A stretch of 64,000 bases of DNA. It comes from Vibrio cyclitrophicus. Lineage in GTDB: Bacteria > Pseudomonadota > Gammaproteobacteria > Enterobacterales > Vibrionaceae. The position numbers and the translations under genes are program-made. This document shows, piece by piece, positions 51,409 through 60,059 of this stretch. The stretch spans positions 868,001 through 932,000 of the forward strand of contig CP065366.1 of assembly GCA_023206055.1 (NCBI GenBank), given 5' to 3'. The first letter of the stretch is position 1; the number at the start of each line of letters is the position of its first letter. Below the pieces are notes generated by a model. The model saw only the letters and a program-made list of their open reading frames with translations, was not told where the DNA came from and did no database searches.

Positions 51409-52653
51409 ATGGGCCTTAAAAAGTTTCTTGAAGACATCGAGCATCATTTTGAGCCAGGTGGTAAACACGAGAAGTGGTTTGCGCTTTACGAAGCAGCAGC
51501 GACAGTGTTCTACACGCCAGGTCTTATTACAAAGAAAAGCTCGCACGTTCGTGATAGCGTTGATTTAAAACGTATCATGATCATGGTTTGGTTCGCGGTA
51601 TTCCCAGCAATGTTCTGGGGTATGTACAACGCGGGTGGCCAAGCTATCGCAGCACTTAACCATATGTACGCAGGCGCTGAACTAGCATCTGTTATCAGTG
51701 GTAACTGGCACTACTGGCTAACCGAAATGCTTGGAGCCTCCTTAGGAGCCGATGCAGGTGTTGGCAGTAAGATGCTACTTGGTGCGACATACTTCCTACC
51801 TATCTACGCAACGGTATTCATCGTTGGTGGTTTCTGGGAAGTTCTGTTCTGTATGGTGCGTAAGCACGAAGTAAACGAAGGTTTCTTTGTTACTTCTATC
51901 TTATTCGCGCTTATCGTTCCGCCAACACTTCCTCTATGGCAAGCAGCATTAGGTATTACCTTCGGTGTTGTAGTAGCTAAAGAGATCTTCGGTGGTACGG
52001 GTCGTAACTTCCTGAACCCTGCACTTGCTGGCCGTGCGTTCCTATTCTTTGCATACCCTGCACAGATTTCAGGTGACGTAGTTTGGACTGCTGCAGACGG
52101 TTTCTCTGGTGCAACTGCTCTTAGCCAATGGGCTCAAGGCGGCGGTAGCGCACTAATGAACGTAACATCTGGTGAAGCAATCACTTGGATGGACGCATTC
52201 ATTGGTAACATCCCAGGTTCTATCGGTGAAGTATCGACTCTTGCACTTATGATTGGTGCAGCGATGATCGTTTACATGCGTATCGCTTCATGGCGCATCA
52301 TTGCTGGTGTAATGATCGGTATGATTGCTGTGTCTACGTTGTTCAACGTGATCGGTTCTGATACTAACGCAATGTTCAGCATGCCTTGGCATTGGCACCT
52401 AGTTCTAGGTGGCTTCGCATTCGGTATGTTCTTCATGGCGACTGACCCAGTATCAGCTTCATTTACCAACAAAGGTAAGTGGTGGTACGGCATCCTAATC
52501 GGCGCAATGTGTGTAATGATTCGTGTAGTTAACCCTGCATACCCAGAAGGCATGATGCTTGCGATTCTATTCGCAAACCTATTTGCTCCTCTGTTTGACC
52601 ATGTTGTAATCGAGAAGAACATTAAGCGGAGACTAGCGCGCTATGGCAAGTAA
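51409..52653 (+). CDS. nqrB: Na+-NQR subunit B
   Basis: Membrane subunit carrying covalent FMN and riboflavin. 414 residues, about ten transmembrane segments. The flavinylation motif SGAT sits at residues 233-236 (DGFSGATALS), with Thr236 the FMN site as in V. cholerae. Overlaps nqrC by 11 bases. Confidence 0.97.
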   Translation: MGLKKFLEDIEHHFEPGGKHEKWFALYEAAATVFYTPGLITKKSSHVRDSVDLKRIMIMVWFAVFPAMFWGMYNAGGQAIAALNHMYAGAELASVISGNWHYWLTEMLGASLGADAGVGSKMLLGATYFLPIYATVFIVGGFWEVLFCMVRKHEVNEGFFVTSILFALIVPPTLPLWQAALGITFGVVVAKEIFGGTGRNFLNPALAGRAFLFFAYPAQISGDVVWTAADGFSGATALSQWAQGGGSALMNVTSGEAITWMDAFIGNIPGSIGEVSTLALMIGAAMIVYMRIASWRIIAGVMIGMIAVSTLFNVIGSDTNAMFSMPWHWHLVLGGFAFGMFFMATDPVSASFTNKGKWWYGILIGAMCVMIRVVNPAYPEGMMLAILFANLFAPLFDHVVIEKNIKRRLARYGK

Positions 52654-53410
52654 TAACGATAGCATTAAAAAGACGCTGTTTGTTGTTATCGCATTGAGCC
52701 TAGTGTGCTCAATCATCGTTTCAACAGCTGCAGTTGTTCTTAAACCTAAGCAACAAGCTAACGCGGTTCTGGATCAGCAAACTAAGATCCTTGAAGTCGC
52801 GGGCATTGAACTTGCGGGTAATATCCCTGAACTGTACGCAGAGAACATTGAACCTCGTCTAGTTGATTTCGCTACTGGTGATTTCGTTGACGGCGATGCT
52901 GCTGCATACGACCAACGTAAAGCGGCGAAAGATCCGGCTCAGTCAATCAAGCTTTCAGCTGAAGATGACATCGCTAAGATCCTTCGTCGTGCTAACACAG
53001 GTACTGTATACCTTGTGAAAGATGGCGCTGAAACTTCTAAAGTTATCATCCCTGTTCACGGTAACGGCCTATGGTCAATGATGTACGCATTCGTTGCGGT
53101 AGAAACTGATGGCAACACAGTTTCTGGTATCACTTACTACGAGCAAGGTGAAACTCCTGGACTTGGTGGTGAAGTAGAGAACCCATCTTGGCGCGCTCAA
53201 TTCGTTGGTAAGAAATTATTCGACGAAAACCACAAACCTGCTATTCAGGTTGTTAAAGGTGGCGCTCCTCAAGGTTCTGAGCACGGTGTAGATGGCCTTT
53301 CTGGTGCAACACTGACTAGCGTTGGTGTTCAACATACATTTGACTTCTGGTTAGGTGATATGGGCTTTGGTCCGTTCCTAGCAAAAGTTCGTGACGGAGG
53401 TCTGAACTAA
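52643..53410 (+). CDS. nqrC: Na+-NQR subunit C
   Basis: 255 residues: an N-terminal anchor helix (TLFVVIALSLVCSIIVSTAA) and a periplasmic domain with the flavinylation motif DGLSGATLTS, FMN on Thr223 by position. Second flavin carrier of the pump. The stop codon and the nqrD start overlap by one base. Confidence 0.97.
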   Translation: MASNNDSIKKTLFVVIALSLVCSIIVSTAAVVLKPKQQANAVLDQQTKILEVAGIELAGNIPELYAENIEPRLVDFATGDFVDGDAAAYDQRKAAKDPAQSIKLSAEDDIAKILRRANTGTVYLVKDGAETSKVIIPVHGNGLWSMMYAFVAVETDGNTVSGITYYEQGETPGLGGEVENPSWRAQFVGKKLFDENHKPAIQVVKGGAPQGSEHGVDGLSGATLTSVGVQHTFDFWLGDMGFGPFLAKVRDGGLN

Positions 53411-54042
53411 TGTCTAGTGCAAAAGAAATTAAAAAGAGCATCTTAGCGCCGGTGTTGGACAACAACCCAATCGCGCTACAAGTTCTTGGTGTGTGTTCTG
53501 CTCTTGCGGTAACCACTAAGCTAGAAACTGCATTTGTTATGACTATCGCGGTAATGTTCGTTACTGCTCTGTCTAACTTCTTCGTTTCTTTAATCCGTAA
53601 TCACATTCCTAACAGTGTGCGTATCATCGTTCAGATGGCAATTATCGCATCATTAGTAATCGTGGTAGACCAAGTGCTTAAAGCATACCTATACGATATC
53701 TCTAAACAGCTATCTGTATTCGTTGGCCTAATCATTACTAACTGTATTGTAATGGGTCGTGCTGAAGCATTCGCAATGAAGTCTGCGCCAATCCCATCTT
53801 TCATCGATGGTCTTGGTAACGGTCTTGGTTACGGTTTCGTTCTTATCACTGTTGGTTTCTTCCGTGAGCTTCTAGGCTCTGGCAAACTATTTGGTATGGA
53901 AGTACTACCTCTAGTGAGCAACGGTGGTTGGTATCAGCCAAACGGCTTGATGCTTCTAGCACCTTCAGCATTCTTCTTAATTGGTTTCTTGATTTGGGCA
54001 ATTCGTGTGTTCAAACCAGAGCAAATAGAAGCGAAGGGGTAA
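53410..54042 (+). CDS. nqrD: Na+-NQR subunit D
   Basis: Polytopic inner membrane subunit of 210 residues with six helices; NqrD and NqrE form the pseudo-symmetric pair holding an iron site (Cys in VFVGLIITNCIVMGRAEAFA). NPIALQVLGVCSALAVTT supplies the other half-helix Cys. Confidence 0.97.
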   Translation: MSSAKEIKKSILAPVLDNNPIALQVLGVCSALAVTTKLETAFVMTIAVMFVTALSNFFVSLIRNHIPNSVRIIVQMAIIASLVIVVDQVLKAYLYDISKQLSVFVGLIITNCIVMGRAEAFAMKSAPIPSFIDGLGNGLGYGFVLITVGFFRELLGSGKLFGMEVLPLVSNGGWYQPNGLMLLAPSAFFLIGFLIWAIRVFKPEQIEAKG

Positions 54043-54049
54043 GGTAGTC

Positions 54050-54646
54050 ATGGAACATTATATTAGTCTGCTAGTTAAATCGATTTTCATCGAAAACATG
54101 GCGCTTTCTTTCTTCCTAGGTATGTGTACATTCCTAGCGGTTTCTAAGAAAGTTAAAACTTCTTTTGGTCTTGGTGTTGCAGTAGTTGTAGTTCTTACAA
54201 TTGCTGTTCCTGTAAACAACTTGCTTTACACCAATATCTTGAAAGAAAATGCACTGTTTCCTGATGTTGATTTAAGTTTCCTTAACTTCATCGCATTCAT
54301 CGGTGTTATCGCTGCACTTGTACAAATCCTAGAGATGGTTCTAGACCGTTTCTTCCCGCCTTTGTACAACGCACTAGGTATCTTCCTTCCACTGATCACA
54401 GTTAACTGTGCAATCTTTGGTGGTGTATCTTTCATGGTAACTCGTGACTACAACTTTGCTGAATCTGTTGTTTACGGCTTCGGTTCTGGTGTGGGTTGGA
54501 TGTTAGCTATCGTTGCTCTTGCGGGTATCCGTGAAAAGATGAAGTACTCTGACGTACCTCCAGGTCTACGTGGCCTTGGTATCACGTTCATTACTGTTGG
54601 TCTGATGGCGTTAGGCTTTATGTCTTTCTCTGGTGTTCAACTGTAG
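54050..54646 (+). CDS. nqrE: Na+-NQR subunit E
   Basis: 198 residues, six helices, partner of NqrD. FLGMCTFLAVSKKV and LPLITVNCAIFGGVSFM provide the matching cysteines for the iron centre between NqrD and NqrE. Six bases after nqrD. Confidence 0.97.
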   Translation: MEHYISLLVKSIFIENMALSFFLGMCTFLAVSKKVKTSFGLGVAVVVVLTIAVPVNNLLYTNILKENALFPDVDLSFLNFIAFIGVIAALVQILEMVLDRFFPPLYNALGIFLPLITVNCAIFGGVSFMVTRDYNFAESVVYGFGSGVGWMLAIVALAGIREKMKYSDVPPGLRGLGITFITVGLMALGFMSFSGVQL

Positions 54647-54675
54647 GGTAAGCACCCAGTAATAAGGAATAACAA

Positions 54676-55902
54676 ATGCAAAGCATTATTCTTGGCGTAG
54701 CGATGTTTACCATTATTGTATTAGCTCTAGTACTAGTGATTCTTTTCGCTAAGTCTAAGCTAGTACCATCAGGTGACATCACTATTGCTGTAAACGGCGA
54801 CCCTGAAAAGGCGATCGTTACTCAACCTGGTAGCAAGCTACTTGGTGCCCTAGCTGGCGCTGGTATCTTCGTATCTTCTGCTTGTGGTGGCGGTGGCTCT
54901 TGTGGTCAGTGTCGTGTAAAAGTTAAGTCTGGTGGTGGCGACATCCTTCCAACTGAACTTGATCACATCACAAAAGGTGAAGCTCGCGAAGGCGAACGTC
55001 TTGCATGTCAAGTTGCTATGAAAACTGACATGGAGATCGAACTAGACGAAGATATCTTTGGTGTTAAAAAGTGGGAATGTACTGTTATCTCGAATAACAA
55101 CGAAGCTACTTTCATCAAAGAACTTGCTCTGGCTATCCCTGAAGGCGAAGAAGTACCTTTCCGTGCCGGTGGTTACATTCAGATTGAAGCTGAACCACAT
55201 CACGTGAAATACGCAGATTACGATATTCCTGAGGAATACCGTGGTGACTGGGATAAGTTCAACTTGTTCCGTTACGAGTCTATCGTTAAAGAGCATTCGA
55301 TCCGTGCTTACTCTATGGCTTCATACCCAGAAGAGAAAGGCATCATCAAGCTTAACGTGCGTATCGCAACTCCGCCGCCAAACAACCCTGACGTAGCTCC
55401 TGGTGTGATGTCTTCATACATCTGGTCTCTTAAAGAAGGCGACAAATGTACTATTTCTGGTCCATTTGGTGAGTTCTTTGCTAAAGACACAGACAATGAA
55501 ATGGTATTCATCGGTGGTGGTGCAGGTATGGCGCCAATGCGTTCACATATCTTCGACCAACTTAAGCGTCTTAACTCTACTCGTAAGATGTCTTACTGGT
55601 ACGGTGCGCGTTCTAAGCGTGAGATGTTCTACATTGAAGACTTCGACGGCCTAGCGGCTGCAAACGAAAACTTCGTGTGGCACTGTGCACTGTCTGATCC
55701 TCAACCAGAGGACAACTGGGACGGTTACACTGGTTTCATCCACAACGTATTGTACGAAAACTACCTGAAGGATCACGAAGCTCCTGAAGACTGTGAGTAC
55801 TACATGTGTGGTCCACCAATGATGAACGCTGCTGTTATCGGCATGCTGAAAGATCTTGGTGTAGAAGATGAAAACATCCTACTAGATGACTTCGGTGGTT
55901 AA
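54676..55902 (+). CDS. nqrF: Na+-NQR subunit F, NADH-oxidising
   Basis: 408 residues: one N-terminal helix, a ferredoxin 2Fe-2S domain with Cys70, 76, 79 and 111 (SACGGGGSCGQC, RLACQ), then a FAD domain (RAYSMASYP) and a NADH domain (GGGAGMAPMRSH, CGPPMMNAAV). It feeds electrons from NADH into the pump. A strong terminator follows. Confidence 0.97.
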   Translation: MQSIILGVAMFTIIVLALVLVILFAKSKLVPSGDITIAVNGDPEKAIVTQPGSKLLGALAGAGIFVSSACGGGGSCGQCRVKVKSGGGDILPTELDHITKGEAREGERLACQVAMKTDMEIELDEDIFGVKKWECTVISNNNEATFIKELALAIPEGEEVPFRAGGYIQIEAEPHHVKYADYDIPEEYRGDWDKFNLFRYESIVKEHSIRAYSMASYPEEKGIIKLNVRIATPPPNNPDVAPGVMSSYIWSLKEGDKCTISGPFGEFFAKDTDNEMVFIGGGAGMAPMRSHIFDQLKRLNSTRKMSYWYGARSKREMFYIEDFDGLAAANENFVWHCALSDPQPEDNWDGYTGFIHNVLYENYLKDHEAPEDCEYYMCGPPMMNAAVIGMLKDLGVEDENILLDDFGG

Positions 55903-55923
55903 TCCACTTAAGTGATTGATATT

Positions 55924-55957
55924 ATGGCTGACTCCTGCGAGTCAGCCATTTGTTTTT
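55924..55957 (+). terminator. Rho-independent terminator after nqrF
   Basis: Perfect 11-base stem ATGGCTGACTC (55924-55934) / GAGTCAGCCAT (55939-55949), then TTGTTTTT. It separates nqrA-F from apbE-nqrM. Confidence 0.9.
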
Positions 55958-56076
55958 CTAAGACTATTTTTGACAACATACTGACTTATATAAGAAAGAG
56001 TAAGGTATTCAAAAGACCTATTTTTTACTCTTATTTTTCCTTATATAAATCCTCAACATTAGACAGGAGTAAGCAA

Positions 56077-57081
56077 GTGAGAATTTGGCTTGTTGCATTA
56101 ACTTCTTTGATTTTTCTTGCGGGCTGTGAGCAGCCAAGAGAGCAAGTGCATTTAAGTGGCCCAACTATGGGTACTAGCTACAATATTAAATACATCAACG
56201 GTGATGAATTTCCTGAGTCTAATGAAGTTCATACCGAAATCGATCGTCTACTTGAAGAAGTGAATGATCAAATGTCGACTTACCGTGAAGACTCAGAGCT
56301 GAGCCGTTTCAACCAACACAAAGGTGCGGACGCATTCGAAGTCTCTGAACAAACCGCTATCGTTGTGAAAGAAGCCATTCGTTTGAACGGTCTTACTGAA
56401 GGAGCGTTGGATGTTACGGTGGGTCCTTTAGTTAATCTTTGGGGTTTTGGTCCTGAAGCTCGCCCGGAAGTGGTTCCATCAGATGAAGAGCTCGCTGCTC
56501 GTAAAGCTAAGGTTGGTATTCACCACTTGAGCGTTGAAGGCAACAAGCTAACTAAAGACTTGCCTAATTTGTATGTCGACCTGTCAACCATTGCAAAAGG
56601 TTGGGGCGTGGATGTAGTTGCTGATTACCTTGATTCCATTGGTATTCACAACTATATGGTAGAAGTAGGCGGTGAAATCCGTTTAAAAGGCCTTAACCGT
56701 GAAAGTGTAGGCTGGCGTATTGCCATCGAGAAGCCAAGTGTTGACGAGCGTAACATTCAAGAGATCATCGAACCTGGCGATATGGCGATCGCAACGTCTG
56801 GCGACTACCGCAACTATTTTGAACACGATGGTGTTCGATACTCACATATCATCAATCCAGAAACAGGAAAGCCTCTTCATCATAAAGTGGTTTCTGTGAC
56901 TGTTTTAAACCCGTCTTCAATGACTGCGGACGGCTTATCTACGGGCCTTATGGTCCTAGGTGAGGAAAAAGGAATGGAAGTCGCAAACCAGCATAACATC
57001 CCGGCGTTTATGGTGGTTAAAACAGCAGATGGCTTTAAAGAAATTGCTTCTGAAGCATTTAAGCCATACTTAGGTAAATAA
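56077..57081 (+). CDS. apbE: FMN transferase ApbE (flavinylates NqrB/NqrC)
   Basis: 334 residues from GTG 56077 with AGGAGT seven bases upstream. Lipoprotein signal ends FLAGC. ApbE hallmarks are GPTMGTSYNIKY, EVNDQMSTYREDSELSRFN, DLSTIAKGWGVD, VGGEIRLKG, and the Mg-binding ATSGDYRNY and MTADGLSTG. It transfers FMN from FAD onto the Thr of SGAT motifs. It has its own promoter region behind the nqrF terminator. Confidence 0.95.
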   Translation: MRIWLVALTSLIFLAGCEQPREQVHLSGPTMGTSYNIKYINGDEFPESNEVHTEIDRLLEEVNDQMSTYREDSELSRFNQHKGADAFEVSEQTAIVVKEAIRLNGLTEGALDVTVGPLVNLWGFGPEARPEVVPSDEELAARKAKVGIHHLSVEGNKLTKDLPNLYVDLSTIAKGWGVDVVADYLDSIGIHNYMVEVGGEIRLKGLNRESVGWRIAIEKPSVDERNIQEIIEPGDMAIATSGDYRNYFEHDGVRYSHIINPETGKPLHHKVVSVTVLNPSSMTADGLSTGLMVLGEEKGMEVANQHNIPAFMVVKTADGFKEIASEAFKPYLGK

Positions 57082-57097
57082 GGTAAGCGAGATAATT

Positions 57098-57352
57098 ATG
57101 AATACATTTCTGATTACATTTGGTGTTTTTCTTGCAGTAATCGCAGCGATGTCAATTGGCTACATTATCCAAAAGAAAGTTGTGAAGGGTAGCTGTGGCG
57201 GTTTGGGTGCTGTTGGTATTGATAAAGTATGTAACTGCCCTGAACCTTGTGACGCACGTAAGAAGCGTGAAGCACGTGAAGCTTACCGTGAAGAGAAGCT
57301 AGCTGAACGTCAACAAAAAGAAGCGGCTTGGAGTAAAGACCGTATCGCTTAA
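57098..57352 (+). CDS. nqrM: Na+-NQR maturation factor NqrM
   Basis: 84 residues: one transmembrane helix (FLITFGVFLAVIAAMSIGYII) and a Cys-rich start of the cytosolic part with four cysteines in GSCGGLGAVGIDKVCNCPEPCDA. NqrM (DUF539) is needed to mature the NqrD/E iron centre. Sixteen bases after apbE. Confidence 0.92.
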   Translation: MNTFLITFGVFLAVIAAMSIGYIIQKKVVKGSCGGLGAVGIDKVCNCPEPCDARKKREAREAYREEKLAERQQKEAAWSKDRIA

Positions 57353-57397
57353 TTGGTGACAGTCATAAGGGATAGAGTTATCTATGCCCTTAAATTG

Positions 57398-57440
57398 AAA
57401 AGCTCAAGATTATCGTCTTGAGCTTTTGGGTTTTTGAGGC
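57398..57440 (+). terminator. Rho-independent terminator after nqrM
   Basis: AAAAGCTCAAGA (57398-57409) / TCTTGAGCTTTT (57416-57427), then GGGTTTTT. A second weaker hairpin (TAAGGG...CCCTTA) lies directly before it. Confidence 0.88.
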
Positions 57441-57484
57441 CTAGCAATTAATCTTGGCATACTAAAATAGAAAAAAACGAATGA

Positions 57485-58723
57485 CTATTGTTCGATTTGC
57501 ATGCTGTTGCGCGCAAACACGAGCTGGTTTCTGCCTTGTTCTTTTGCCGTATAAAGAAGCTCATCAGCGGCTTTGATCTGTTCATCTAGCTTCGCGTCTA
57601 AATCGGTTACGCCGATACTGATACTGACCTTGATTCTTTGAGAGTCATGCTCAACAACGTGGCTTTCAATGGCTTCTCTCATGGACTCTAAGTTGTCAAC
57701 AAAGTTCTCAAACGCACCGCACGACTGAATACAAAACTCTTCGCCACCGAAGCGTACAGCGACATCATCTTTGAAATGATCTTTGATGATTTTCCCCACA
57801 TCGACCAGTACGGCATCACCACCATCGTGGCCAAAGGTATCATTCACTTTTTTAAAGAAGTCGATATCCATCATCGCGATGTTTCGTTGATCGCAGCCCT
57901 TACAAGTATTATTGAACAGGTAGCGACGATTCCATAAGCCAGTAAGAGCATCCTCGTTGGCATGTCGAAACAGCTCGTTGGCCGCTTCTTTCATATCAAG
58001 CAGTTGATGGATACGGCAGAAAAACTCTTCTTGGTTAAAAGGTTTATAAAGGAAGTCGTTAGCGCCAGCTTTAAGAAATCGAGCCGTCATGGTGCGATCA
58101 TCACTCCCTGATAGCCCTAGAATAGCCAACTGGTTGCGATCGTGATCGCGTCGAATCTCTCGGATCATCGCTATACCGTCTTTCTTCGGCATATCATGGT
58201 CAGTCACAACGAATGTAATATCGGGATCGTTATTAAGAAGTTTTAATGCTTGTTCGCCATCTTCGGCTTGGATAGTTTGGATATATTGGTGTTCTAGAAG
58301 TTGAGCTATGTAACGGCGAACGACCGCTGAATCGTCGACAACCAATGCTTTGTGATGGCGGTTATTCGAAATTCTTTGAACTAGAGGGAGTAGGTAGCTT
58401 ACCGATGACATACTGTCTTTAAGTATGTAATCGATAACGCCTTTTGCGAGGACTTGCTCTCGCAGTTGATTGTCGAACATCCCAGTAAGAACAATTATTT
58501 TCTGTTGATAGCCTAAGACGAGATCAATGATCTCACCGTCTTGCCCGTCAGGTAAGCAGTAATCCAATACGGCACACAAGAAATCCGTCTCTTGCTCCAA
58601 GATTTTTTTTGCTTCTGCAATCGATTCAGCAACTGCTACCTCATAACCGCTATTTTTCAGCTGTTGGTACAGGTAGTTGCGGAATGCACGGCTATCTTCC
58701 ACTACTAGTATTTTTTCACTCAC
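57485..58723 (-). CDS. REC-REC-GGDEF response regulator, diguanylate cyclase
   Basis: 412 residues. Two receiver domains (about 4-115 and 125-245), each with its Asp and Lys: AVLDYCLPDG, ILKDSM; VVTDHDMPKKDG, YKPFNQ. The C-terminal GGDEF domain (about 255-400) has an intact active site RFGGEEFCIQS, so it should make cyclic di-GMP. The inhibitory site before it reads FKDD where RxxD is expected, so product feedback may be lost. Layout like PleD (REC-REC-GGDEF). Divergent from dinB. Confidence 0.92.
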   Translation of the reverse strand: MSEKILVVEDSRAFRNYLYQQLKNSGYEVAVAESIAEAKKILEQETDFLCAVLDYCLPDGQDGEIIDLVLGYQQKIIVLTGMFDNQLREQVLAKGVIDYILKDSMSSVSYLLPLVQRISNNRHHKALVVDDSAVVRRYIAQLLEHQYIQTIQAEDGEQALKLLNNDPDITFVVTDHDMPKKDGIAMIREIRRDHDRNQLAILGLSGSDDRTMTARFLKAGANDFLYKPFNQEEFFCRIHQLLDMKEAANELFRHANEDALTGLWNRRYLFNNTCKGCDQRNIAMMDIDFFKKVNDTFGHDGGDAVLVDVGKIIKDHFKDDVAVRFGGEEFCIQSCGAFENFVDNLESMREAIESHVVEHDSQRIKVSISIGVTDLDAKLDEQIKAADELLYTAKEQGRNQLVFARNSMQIEQ

Positions 58724-58848
58724 AAGCGATCCCTACTTATAGACTAAATACTCGTTAACAATAGTATCAGAAGAGCTCATGGCTATTGAAGCGAAACCTC
58801 TTTAGCTGGACTCGAGATCGTTTTAAATCTGATAATAATTGGATTATA

Positions 58849-58864
58849 CTGTTTATAGATACAG
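58849..58864 (+). promoter_or_regulatory. LexA box of dinB
   Basis: CTGT-TTATAGAT-ACAG, a perfect match to CTGT-N8-ACAG with an AT-rich spacer, 24 bases before the dinB start. Confidence 0.92.
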
Positions 58865-58887
58865 TTGTAAGGTCGAGTGATTCCTAG

Positions 58888-59964
58888 ATGTGTAGTGCGG
58901 GTGAAGAGAAAGTAAGAAAAATAATCCATGTCGATATGGATTGTTTTTACGCGGCTGTAGAAATGCGTGATAACCCTGCTTACCGAAATCGTCCTTTAGC
59001 TGTTGGTGGGCATGAAAAGCAACGCGGTGTTTTGAGTACCTGTAATTACGAAGCTCGAAAGTTTGGTGTTCGCTCTGCAATGCCGACCGGAAAAGCCCTA
59101 CAGCTTTGCCCCAATCTGTTGGTTGTGCCGGGAAGAATGTCGGTCTACGTCGATATATCTAAAAAGATCCGTGAAATCTTCTCTCGATACACATCTATTA
59201 TCGAGCCTCTTTCCTTGGATGAAGCTTTCCTTGATGTCACCGACTCTAAGCAGTGTTATGGGTCAGCAACACTTATTGCCGAGTCGATTCGTCGTGATAT
59301 CTGGAGTGAACTGAACCTGACCGCTTCTGCAGGAATAGCACCGATTAAATTCTTGGCGAAAGTGGCCTCGGATCTTAATAAGCCCAATGGTCAGTTTGTT
59401 ATCCCTCCACAGGACGTTCAATCAGTGATTGATGAGCTGCCACTTGAAAAGATTCCCGGTGTCGGCAAGGTGAGCATTGAAAAGCTGCATCAAGCGGGTT
59501 TCTTTACTTGTAAGGATATTAAGGAGTCCGACTATCGAGATCTCCTACTCAAGTTTGGCCGTCAAGGTGCATCACTCTGGAAGCGCAGTCATGGCATTGA
59601 TGATCGAGAAGTTATCATCGAGCGCGAGCGAAAATCGGTAGGTGTAGAGCGCACCTTCACCCAAAACATTTCAACCTACGCTGAATGTTGGCAGGTAATC
59701 GAAGACAAGCTGTTTCCTGAGCTTGAAACTCGCTTAGAAAAAGCCAGCCCAAGTAAAGCGATCATCAAACAGGGCATTAAGCTCAAGTTCGCCGACTTTC
59801 AACAAACCACTATTGAGCACATCCACGCCTCCCTCGATCGCGAGCACTTCAAAGAACTGCTAAGTGAAATACTGAAAAGACAACAGGGGCGAGAAATACG
59901 CTTGCTTGGTTTAAGCGTAATGCTGCAACCTAAAGACCAAATGCGTCAGTTGAGTTTCTTTTAA
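58888..59964 (+). CDS. dinB: DNA polymerase IV (Y family)
   Basis: 358 residues. Translesion polymerase induced by DNA damage. Palm motifs KIIHVDMDCFYAAVE (residues 11-25) and SLDEAFLDVT hold the catalytic acids; a helix-hairpin-helix lies in IPGVGKVS, and the little finger ends RQLSFF, a beta-clamp binding end. ATG 58888 is the only in-frame start available. Consensus LexA box upstream. Confidence 0.96.
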   Translation: MCSAGEEKVRKIIHVDMDCFYAAVEMRDNPAYRNRPLAVGGHEKQRGVLSTCNYEARKFGVRSAMPTGKALQLCPNLLVVPGRMSVYVDISKKIREIFSRYTSIIEPLSLDEAFLDVTDSKQCYGSATLIAESIRRDIWSELNLTASAGIAPIKFLAKVASDLNKPNGQFVIPPQDVQSVIDELPLEKIPGVGKVSIEKLHQAGFFTCKDIKESDYRDLLLKFGRQGASLWKRSHGIDDREVIIERERKSVGVERTFTQNISTYAECWQVIEDKLFPELETRLEKASPSKAIIKQGIKLKFADFQQTTIEHIHASLDREHFKELLSEILKRQQGREIRLLGLSVMLQPKDQMRQLSFF

Positions 59965-60059
59965 GGAAAGGCGCTGAGAACTTGTGTTTAGAAGTGCTGG
60001 TGTTTGAATACCGACTAGACTTCACAGCCTAGCCGGTTTATCTAAATATGGAAGTTGGC

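Noticed and set aside
55970..55998. TTGACA plus TATATA as the apbE promoter
   Set aside because: The -35 is perfect, but the spacing to the AT-rich -10 is only 11 bases; not a usable sigma-70 pair.
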